DNA of 64,000 nt from positions 2,666,001 through 2,730,000 of the forward strand of contig NZ_CP071445.1 of assembly GCF_017352195.1 (NCBI RefSeq). Direction: 5' to 3'. The position numbers were made by a program, and so were the translations under genes. The stretch comes from Sedimentibacter sp. zth1. GTDB lineage: Bacteria; Bacillota; Clostridia; Tissierellales; Sedimentibacteraceae. Below the pieces are notes generated by a model. That model was given only the letters and a program-made list of their open reading frames with translations. It had not been told where the DNA came from and ran no database searches. Positions 34,246 to 41,597 of this stretch are shown one piece after another (within the stretch, counting starts at the first letter, position 1; the number at the start of each line of letters is the position of its first letter).

Positions 34246-35604
34246 ATGGTTATATTAAAAAATATAATAATTAAATTTGAAGATAAAGTTCTAATAATGA
34301 ATTTAATATCATTTAGAAGAAAATTTATTTCATATGATGAATTGGATTTACTCATTTCTATAGATACAAAATTAAAAAACAATGAAACAAGTTTTAGTAA
34401 TGAAGAAAAAACTTTATATAATAATTTGATTAATGAGAAACAAATATTAAATGAGGAAATAATAGAATCATTTGATAAGCAAATGAATGAAATTAGAAAG
34501 CAAAAAATAAAAGATATTGATTATAATATTGGTGAATCTATACAAATAAATATTACAGAAGAATGTAATTTTAATTGTGACTATTGTTACCAAAAAAAAT
34601 ATTCTTTAAATAATAGAAAATTAAAAATTGTTGATATTAAAAATATTAGAAAAGTTTGTGAAGAATATGTTAAAAATAATAATTATAAATATCAAATAAG
34701 CAAAGTGATAATTAGTGGTGGAGAATCCATTTTAGAGAGTAATATACCAATAATTTGGGAAATAGCAAATACATTTAAGGAAGCTAAGCTTGAGCTATTA
34801 ACAAATGGTTTCAATTTATCAAAATTCTTTTTTGATTTACCATTATCAAGAATAGAAAAAATGCAAGTAAGCCTTGATGGTGATAATAATATAATATCAA
34901 ATTTATCATTAAATGGGAAAAACGTAAATGTTTATGACAGAATAATAAATGGAATTAAACTAGCATTAGAAAATAATATAAATATTACAATAAATTCTAT
35001 GATTAATTTAGAAAATGCAAATAATATTGAAAATTTTATAAAAAATTTGGAGAAAAACAATATATTAAGTAAAGTAAGACTTGTTTTTACTCCTATATTT
35101 AGCTTTTGTAGTGAAATAGAAATAGATACTAATTTCTATGATGAAAATGAATTTATTACTTGTTATAAAAAAATAGGTGAAATTACAAAGAAATATAATA
35201 ATATTATTATGCAGAACTTTAAGTGTTTATCACCTTTAGAGAATCTACTTCTAAGGGAACTTAACCTAAAGCCTACTTACGGTTTTTGTCGTTGTAACTG
35301 GGACACAGGCTTAGTGTTAGTATTTGGTGCTGATAGAAGAATATATTGGTGTGCTAAGACAGATGATACAGTTGGTGTCGTTGGTGAATTTGGAGATAGT
35401 ATATATATTGATTCTGATAAAGTGAAAACAATACTTAATAGGGGAATATATAACATAGAAGAATGTAAAAAATGTGACTTTAGATATGTATGCAATGGAG
35501 GATGTATTTTATATAGTTATAGTAAATCAAAAAATATTAATACTCCATATTGTGGCTGCTTTAAAAATGAAAAAATTTTAAATAATCTGCCAAAATTACT
35601 ATAA
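34246..35604 (+). CDS. Radical SAM/SPASM peptide maturase 1
   Basis: A 452-residue enzyme. An N-terminal ~95-residue region (leader recognition, probably) precedes the radical SAM cluster motif CNFNCDYC (C107-C111-C114). Then come VIISGGES (SAM-binding GGE) near 158 and LLTNG near 185. The C-terminal SPASM-type domain has Cys-rich segments RCNWDTG, YWCAKTDD, CKKCDFRYVCNGGC and YCGC, enough to hold auxiliary Fe-S clusters. The start is supported by its conservation with the paralogue at 39934. It presumably modifies precursor B just upstream. Clearly more than two-thirds of residues are shared with maturase 3. Confidence 0.88.
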   Translation: MVILKNIIIKFEDKVLIMNLISFRRKFISYDELDLLISIDTKLKNNETSFSNEEKTLYNNLINEKQILNEEIIESFDKQMNEIRKQKIKDIDYNIGESIQINITEECNFNCDYCYQKKYSLNNRKLKIVDIKNIRKVCEEYVKNNNYKYQISKVIISGGESILESNIPIIWEIANTFKEAKLELLTNGFNLSKFFFDLPLSRIEKMQVSLDGDNNIISNLSLNGKNVNVYDRIINGIKLALENNINITINSMINLENANNIENFIKNLEKNNILSKVRLVFTPIFSFCSEIEIDTNFYDENEFITCYKKIGEITKKYNNIIMQNFKCLSPLENLLLRELNLKPTYGFCRCNWDTGLVLVFGADRRIYWCAKTDDTVGVVGEFGDSIYIDSDKVKTILNRGIYNIEECKKCDFRYVCNGGCILYSYSKSKNINTPYCGCFKNEKILNNLPKLL

Positions 35605-35646
35605 TAGAAACACTTTTTATAAGTTATATAAAGGGAAGGCAATAAA

Positions 35647-36573
35647 ATGAAGGAAAATATACTTATATTAGCAGACATGGAAGGAATAATAGGTATTTAC
35701 GATATGTCTGACAAGGATAAATGCAAAAGTTATATGGAAACAGAAATAAAATTATTACTTGATGAGTTAATTAGTAATGATGAATTTGAAATATATTTTT
35801 GTGATATACATGACAATGGAGAAACAACTTCTGAACTATATTCATTGTATCCAACAGTAAATTTTATAAAATGTTATTGGAATATTGATTTTAAAATAAA
35901 ATATGACTATGCAATGTTAACAGGATTACATGCGAAAAGTGGTATTGGTGTTTTGGCACATTCATTTAGAGATGAGATAAAAAATGTGTTTTTAGGAGAA
36001 AGAATTGTTGGAGAAATAGAAGTATTTATTAATTTATTAGCCTATTATAAAATACCAACAATTTTTGTAAGTGCTGATGAGCAAGCAATGAATGAAATAC
36101 CTAGCTATGTTGTTTCTACAAACATTAGCAAAAGTAGCCTTGATAAAGAAAAAGTAAAAAATAATTTGACTAAAAAGTATAAAGCATATGTAAAGAATTT
36201 AAGATATGGGTTATCACATAGAGATAGAGCTAAATATAAATATAACTCAGATAGTGTGCAAATAGAGTTACAAGATAATAATTTACTACAATATTTAGAA
36301 GATAGTGGAATTTATACTAAGTCAAATATGATATATATAAATGATAATGTTAAAATAATGGATAATTTATTGAAAGTAGCAAATTTAATGAATACTTATT
36401 ATAAAAATGAATATGTGAAACTATTGAAAAAATTAAGAGAAAAGTTTAGAAATTGTGATTTTAATAATATAAAAAGTAAAAAGATGAAAAGGATATTATC
36501 TATTCCTTTACAAAACTTAAGTCTTGATGATCTGAAAATTGTAAACGCAGAATTAGAAAAAATATTTTATTAG
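35647..36573 (+). CDS. M55 D-aminopeptidase (DppA-like)
   Basis: A 308-residue protein whose first ~170 residues match the zinc D-aminopeptidase DppA. ADMEG gives D10 and E12; CDIHDNG gives H55; TGLHAKSG gives H95; VLAHSF gives H105 (the catalytic-His position); and ERIVGEIEV gives E123. These correspond to the DppA ligands Asp8, Glu10, His60, His104, Glu133 and His115. The C-terminal ~120 residues are divergent, basic and helical. Members of the family cleave peptides with N-terminal D-residues in the cytoplasm. Its place between a radical SAM gene and the exporter suggests trimming or detoxifying a D-residue-containing product; this is inference. Confidence 0.8.
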   Translation: MKENILILADMEGIIGIYDMSDKDKCKSYMETEIKLLLDELISNDEFEIYFCDIHDNGETTSELYSLYPTVNFIKCYWNIDFKIKYDYAMLTGLHAKSGIGVLAHSFRDEIKNVFLGERIVGEIEVFINLLAYYKIPTIFVSADEQAMNEIPSYVVSTNISKSSLDKEKVKNNLTKKYKAYVKNLRYGLSHRDRAKYKYNSDSVQIELQDNNLLQYLEDSGIYTKSNMIYINDNVKIMDNLLKVANLMNTYYKNEYVKLLKKLREKFRNCDFNNIKSKKMKRILSIPLQNLSLDDLKIVNAELEKIFY

Positions 36574-36586
36574 AATTAGAGGTTAT

Positions 36587-38284
36587 ATGATAAAAATAAT
36601 TAAGGTGTTTAGATGTTGCTTACAGCATTTTGTTATGTATAAATGGCAGTTTATATTCTCAAATTTATGCATTTTATTGAGATTGGCTATTTCTATAATA
36701 CAACCAATAATTTATGCAAAATTTGTTACATCTTTATATGCGATGGACAAAAATGGTATGATATTAAATTTACTATATATTATAGGGTTTTATTTAATAG
36801 GTATGTTTTTCATGTATATTGGCAGTAAAGTAGATATAAAAATTAAAAAAAATGTTGCAATTGATATCAAACGTAAATTAATGAAATGTACTTTAACATC
36901 CAGACAAACAATTTTAAATGACTATGCAATGGACAAGCTAATGTCTATAATGTACAATGATTCTCTAACTGCTAGAGATTATGTATATACAATATGTAGT
37001 TATATTAAAGATGTTCTTAACGTAATAGTTGTAGGTTTTATAATAATGAAAATTAATTTTGTATTATCAGTAATTGTAGTATTAGCTTTTCCATTAATTA
37101 TATTTATTAATAAAAAGTATGCTGCAAAAATAAATAAAATTAGTAAAGAAATATATAAAGATACAGACAACTTAGTTGGCATAATTAATAAAAATGTAAT
37201 GAATATGAATGATATAAAATATAGCAATTCAATAAGAACAATACTCAAACAGTTTGAAGAGAAAACAAAAATATTCAATATAAAATCAATATATTGTGAT
37301 AATTTAAAATTAAATAATTCAATTTTATCTAGTTTAATAAGTTTTATTGGTAATATGGTATTTCTTTTTTTAGGGGTATATTTTATTACAAATGATAAAA
37401 TACAAGTTGGCATGTTTATAGCATATTTGTCATATTCCAAAATATTTACAAGTTCATTGTTTTCGATAACGACAATGAATGCAAATCTGCAACAACAAGT
37501 AGTTTCAGCTGAAAGAGTAAACTGTTTTTTAGACAAATGTAAAATAGGTATAAGTAAAAATGAATTAGAATTAATAGATGTTGATAATGTTGAAAATATA
37601 AAAATAGATGATGTGGTATTAGTAAAAAAAGGTAACACAATATTCAATAAACAGTCATTGAATATTAATTCAAATAACATAGTAAAATTAATAGGTCAAA
37701 ATGGGTGTGGAAAAACATCTCTGCTAAATTTAATTGCTAATATTTATGACGCAAATGGTGGAAAAATTAAATTTAATGATGTAAATGTTAATCAAATCAA
37801 ATTCACAAGTATAGTTAAGAATATAACATATGTAAGCCAGATACCTATAATGTATGAAATGACAATTAAACAGAATCTTTTAATGTCAAAGGAAACTGAA
37901 AATATAGACGATAAAAAATTGATGGAAATATGTTCTGAATTTTCAATACTTGATGATATTTTAAATATGCCAAATCAGTTTGAAACGTATATAACTGAGG
38001 ATTTTAATTTATCAGCAGGACAGAAGAAAAAAATACAATTAATAAGGTGCATATTAAGAAATACATCAGTTATCCTCTTTGACGAACCTCTTGCAAATAC
38101 AGATAATGAATTCAAAATTCATTTTAATGATTTAATAAATAAATATTGCAAAAATAAAATAGTAATAGTGGCAACACATAATAGTGAATATTTAAATGAT
38201 TATGATACTTTAGTAAATATAAATAATAAAAATATAATTGTTAACTATGGGGGTAAAAATGAAACTAACAAAATATATGGTTAA
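36587..38284 (+). CDS. ABC exporter (fused membrane and ATPase domains)
   Basis: A 565-residue half-transporter. About six helices occupy residues 20-330. The ATPase domain has Walker A GQNGCGKT near 370, signature LSAGQKKK near 475, Walker B SVILFDEP near 495 and H-loop VATHNS near 525. There is no N-terminal C39 peptidase, so leader removal must use another protease. Context points to export of the modified peptide(s). Its 3' end overlaps the following radical SAM gene by 26 bases, indicating translational coupling. Confidence 0.88.
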   Translation: MIKIIKVFRCCLQHFVMYKWQFIFSNLCILLRLAISIIQPIIYAKFVTSLYAMDKNGMILNLLYIIGFYLIGMFFMYIGSKVDIKIKKNVAIDIKRKLMKCTLTSRQTILNDYAMDKLMSIMYNDSLTARDYVYTICSYIKDVLNVIVVGFIIMKINFVLSVIVVLAFPLIIFINKKYAAKINKISKEIYKDTDNLVGIINKNVMNMNDIKYSNSIRTILKQFEEKTKIFNIKSIYCDNLKLNNSILSSLISFIGNMVFLFLGVYFITNDKIQVGMFIAYLSYSKIFTSSLFSITTMNANLQQQVVSAERVNCFLDKCKIGISKNELELIDVDNVENIKIDDVVLVKKGNTIFNKQSLNINSNNIVKLIGQNGCGKTSLLNLIANIYDANGGKIKFNDVNVNQIKFTSIVKNITYVSQIPIMYEMTIKQNLLMSKETENIDDKKLMEICSEFSILDDILNMPNQFETYITEDFNLSAGQKKKIQLIRCILRNTSVILFDEPLANTDNEFKIHFNDLINKYCKNKIVIVATHNSEYLNDYDTLVNINNKNIIVNYGGKNETNKIYG

Positions 38285-39593
38285 AATAGACTTGAAAACA
38301 AAGGATAATAAATATTTAATAATTAATACAATATATGGTGCCGTAAATGTTGTAGAAAATAAATATTCAAATATAATAGATAAATGGATTGAAGAAGATA
38401 ATATTGTTCCAAAATCTGATGATGAAATAAAATTGTATGAATTTTTATCCAAGTCAAAATATTTAGCAAGTGAAGAGGAAGAAGAACAGCAAAAAAATGC
38501 GCTGTTAACAAAGTTGCGATCAAAACACATAGAAAATATGAAAAACATAAATTCAGTTACATTTATATTAACATATAATTGTAATTTTAAATGTCCATAT
38601 TGTTATGAAGGTGATAATAAAAATCGTATTAAAGTTATTACAAAAGAAATGGTAGATAGAGTATTTGAAATGCATAAAAATATAGAAAAAATAAACTTTT
38701 TTGGCGGAGAGCCATTACTGCTTAGTAATATAGATATTATCAAATACATTATTTCAAAGGCTCCTAATGCAACATATTATGCATTTACAAATGGGTATTA
38801 TTTAAAAGAATATATGGATGTTTTAATAAATATCAAAGTTGAATTTATACAAGTCACATTAGACGGAGATTCAAATATACATAATAAGACAAGAATATTG
38901 AAAAATGGTGGTCAAACATTTGATAAAATAATGGAAGGTATTGATTTATGCCTAAAAAATAACATTTCAATTAAAATAAGAATGAATATCTCTAATGACA
39001 ATGTAGACAGTTGCTTAAAATTAAGAGAAGAAATGTTAAATAAATATAAATGGACAGACTTATTAAAGTTTGAATTGCAGCCTATTTATCAACTTGAAGA
39101 AAAAGAAAGGATAGAGGTTGAAGATAAAATTTATTGGAATAAGAAAGATTTAGAAAGTGGTAATGATAAGTCTTTAAATATAAATAAAAATATTATATTA
39201 AACACAGCATCGCCTTTAATTAAAGCATTGTTATTGAAATCAGGGAAAATATATCCCAAATATTGTAATTGTGGTGCAGAAGAGAATAATAGGTATTATG
39301 ATGCAGAAGGAAATATATATACATGTTTAATTGCAGTAGGTGATACTAAAAAGGCTGTGGGAACATATTACCCTGAATATAAACTAAAAGAAAATAGCTT
39401 TCTAAATCGAAATATTGAAACTATAAAAGAGTGTAAAGACTGTAAACTTGCTTTTTTGTGTGGTGGAGGTTGTGGGAATGTATTAAAAGAAGATGATAAT
39501 TGCTTAAGACCTAATTGCAGTCAAATTATGAAAGAGTTGTATGTAAATATTCCTAAAATCTATAATAACTTTTATGAGGTAGAGAAAAAGTAG
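38259..39593 (+). CDS. Radical SAM/SPASM enzyme 2
   Basis: A 444-residue enzyme. ATG at 38259 follows ATGGGGGT; the longer frame from 38238 is less likely. Cluster motif CNFKCPYC (C108-C112-C115), FFGGEPLL near 145, FTNG near 172. The SPASM domain has YCNCGAEENNRYYD, IYTCL, CKDCKLAFLCGGGC and a final C-x4-C. It is only distantly similar to maturases 1 and 3, with a different N-terminal region, so it probably performs another step or acts on another precursor (A is the candidate). It overlaps the ABC gene and precedes precursor C. Confidence 0.87.
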   Translation: MKLTKYMVKIDLKTKDNKYLIINTIYGAVNVVENKYSNIIDKWIEEDNIVPKSDDEIKLYEFLSKSKYLASEEEEEQQKNALLTKLRSKHIENMKNINSVTFILTYNCNFKCPYCYEGDNKNRIKVITKEMVDRVFEMHKNIEKINFFGGEPLLLSNIDIIKYIISKAPNATYYAFTNGYYLKEYMDVLINIKVEFIQVTLDGDSNIHNKTRILKNGGQTFDKIMEGIDLCLKNNISIKIRMNISNDNVDSCLKLREEMLNKYKWTDLLKFELQPIYQLEEKERIEVEDKIYWNKKDLESGNDKSLNINKNIILNTASPLIKALLLKSGKIYPKYCNCGAEENNRYYDAEGNIYTCLIAVGDTKKAVGTYYPEYKLKENSFLNRNIETIKECKDCKLAFLCGGGCGNVLKEDDNCLRPNCSQIMKELYVNIPKIYNNFYEVEKK

Positions 39594-39699
39594 TCAAAAA
39601 ATATTAATATTTAAATAGTAGATTTATAATATATTATCTGAAATATATTATTTTGAAATATATTATTTTCTAAATCAAAATTGTTAAGGAGGTATAAGA

Positions 39700-39846
39700 A
39701 TGGAGACATTAACTAGTTTAATTTGGAAAGATGAAGAAATCGAGACAGATGGTATTGATGATCCTGTAATAGTTCTAGATTGTACTCATCATAATGGTGG
39801 AACAATTGGCACCAATCCCGTTTGTACGTGGTGGTCAAAAAACTAA
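39700..39846 (+). CDS. Putative RiPP precursor peptide C
   Basis: A 48-residue peptide behind AAGGAGG. Leader METLTSLIWKDEE matches precursor B. Candidate core: VLDCTHHNGGTIGTNPVCTWWS, here cited as VLDC, a Gly-Gly and CTWWS; the two Cys are 13 residues apart. The C-terminal CTWWS is identical to precursor B. It is followed by a hairpin and then maturase 3, repeating the B arrangement, so the pair is a duplicated precursor-maturase cassette. Confidence 0.75.
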   Translation: METLTSLIWKDEEIETDGIDDPVIVLDCTHHNGGTIGTNPVCTWWSKN

Positions 39847-39853
39847 TTAATTG

Positions 39854-39890
39854 TACAAAAGCTTTTATATTCAATATAAAAGCTTTTGTA
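39854..39890 (+). terminator. Hairpin between precursor C and maturase 3
   Basis: TACAAAAGCTTTTATAT (39854-39870) pairs perfectly with 39874-39890 over a TCA loop. The sequence is close to the hairpin after precursor B. Confidence 0.72.
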
Positions 39891-39933
39891 TTGTAATAAG
39901 GTTAATAGATAAAAAAATTATGGAGAATGAAAA

Positions 39934-41295
39934 ATGGTTATTTTAAAAAATATTATTATCAAATATAAAGAAAAAGTTTTAATAATGAACTTAATAACAT
40001 TCAGAAGAAAATTTATTTCATATGGTGAGTTAGATTTGCTAATTTCTATATATACAAAATTAAAAAATAATGAATCACATTTTAGCTATAAAGAAAAAAC
40101 TCTGTATGATAATTTGATTAATGAAAGACAGATATTAAGTGACGAAATTATAGAGTTATTTGATAAAAAAATGAATGAAATAAGAAAACAAAAAATTAAA
40201 GATATTAATTATAACATTTCTGAATCTATACAGATAGATATAACAGATGAATGTAATTTTAATTGTGTATACTGTTATCAAAAAAAATATTCTTCAAAAA
40301 ATCGTAGATTGGAAATTAAAGATATAAAAAATATTAGGAAAGTCTGTGAGGAATATGTTAAAAAAAATAATTATAAATATAAAATCAATAGAGTAGTAAT
40401 TGCTGGTGGAGAATCTATATTAGAGAACAACATACCAATAATATGGGAAATAGCAAATACATTTAAAGATGCAAAGCTGGTTTTGTTAACAAATGGTTTT
40501 AACTTATCTAAACTTTTTTATGATTTGCCATATACTAGAATAGCAGAAATACAGGTAAGTCTTGATGGTAATAACAACATAATATCAAATTTATCACTAA
40601 ATGGACAAAATATAAATGCATATGAAAGAATAGTAGATGGAATAAAATTAGCGATAGAAAATAATATAAATATTATAATTCATTCTTTAATTAATATAGA
40701 AAATGTAAATAATATAGAAAACTTTATTAATGATTTGGAACAAAATAATATATTGAATAAAATAAAACTTGTTTTTTCTCCTATATCTAATTTTTGTAGT
40801 GACGTGGATATAGATACTAGTTTCTATAGTATAGATAAGTTTATTGATTGTTATAGAAAGTTGGGAAAAATACAAAAAATGTATAATAATATTATTTTAG
40901 AGGATTTCAAGAGCTTGGTTTTATTAGAGAATAACATTATTAGAAAAATAAATGAAAAACCTAATTATAGGTTTTGTCGTTGTATCTGGGAAAAAGGTTT
41001 AGTGCTAGTCTTTTCAACTGATAAAAATATATATTGGTGTACAAAGACAGATGATAATGTTGGAGTAGTTGGAGATTTTATAAATAATATGTCTATTGAT
41101 ATTGATGCAGTTAAAGCAATACTTAATAGGGGGATATATACTATAGAAGAATGTAAAAAATGTGATTTTAGATACGTATGTAACGGAGGATGTATTTTAT
41201 ATAGTTATAATAAATTAAAAAATATTAATACTCCATATTGTGGTTGTTTAAAAAATGAAAGAGTACTAAATAACCTTCAAAAGCTTTTGATTTAA
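39934..41295 (+). CDS. Radical SAM/SPASM peptide maturase 3
   Basis: A 453-residue paralogue of maturase 1 with the same start MVILKNIIIK, cluster motif CNFNCVYC at C107-C111-C114, VVIAGGES, LLTNG and the SPASM segments RCIWEKG, YWCTKTDD, CKKCDFRYVCNGGC and YCGC. All cluster cysteines are kept, so it is expected to be active. It lies 87 bases after precursor C and is presumably paired with it. The next gene is the third lipoprotein copy, beyond a 302-bp spacer. Confidence 0.87.
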   Translation: MVILKNIIIKYKEKVLIMNLITFRRKFISYGELDLLISIYTKLKNNESHFSYKEKTLYDNLINERQILSDEIIELFDKKMNEIRKQKIKDINYNISESIQIDITDECNFNCVYCYQKKYSSKNRRLEIKDIKNIRKVCEEYVKKNNYKYKINRVVIAGGESILENNIPIIWEIANTFKDAKLVLLTNGFNLSKLFYDLPYTRIAEIQVSLDGNNNIISNLSLNGQNINAYERIVDGIKLAIENNINIIIHSLINIENVNNIENFINDLEQNNILNKIKLVFSPISNFCSDVDIDTSFYSIDKFIDCYRKLGKIQKMYNNIILEDFKSLVLLENNIIRKINEKPNYRFCRCIWEKGLVLVFSTDKNIYWCTKTDDNVGVVGDFINNMSIDIDAVKAILNRGIYTIEECKKCDFRYVCNGGCILYSYNKLKNINTPYCGCLKNERVLNNLQKLLI

Positions 41296-41597
41296 ACATG
41301 TATTATTATGATTTAGTTAATATTGATGTAAATGTTAATTTCAAAAGGAAATCAAAATGTATAAATTTTACGAAATGCTATAAAAATAAACAATCTATTA
41401 AATTACGGGATAATTAATATGATTATAATAATTTTATATAATAATTAAAAAACCTTGACCAAAGGGCATTACGTTAATTCGTAGAAAACATAGAATAGAA
41501 ATTTGTTGTTAAAATTTTCCAAAAACATCATGGTAAAATGTAAAAAAATTAAAATATAATAAAAGACAAAATATCAATATGTAATAGGAGAAAAAAT
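41296..41597. other. 302-bp spacer before lipoprotein copy 3
   Basis: Holds a 23-base exact copy (41453-41475) of part of the inverted-repeat element at 28660-28818, then a duplicate of the leader and promoter region of lipoprotein copy 1 (from about 41510). This suggests that lipoprotein copy 3 was inserted here together with its upstream DNA. No gene seen. Confidence 0.65.
41453..41475 (+). repeat. Fragment of the 28.7-kb inverted-repeat element
   Basis: Begins CCTTGACCAAAGGGCATTAC and is identical over 23 bases to 28750-28772; neither arm of the larger element is present here. Confidence 0.7.

Noticed and set aside
37000-37680. 226-residue minus-strand open frame inside the ABC exporter gene
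   Set aside because: It lies fully opposite the ABC gene, is a product of AT-rich composition, and has no start signal.
36587-38284. ABC exporter as a peptidase-containing (C39) bacteriocin transporter
   Set aside because: The protein begins directly with membrane helices; there is no N-terminal Cys protease domain.
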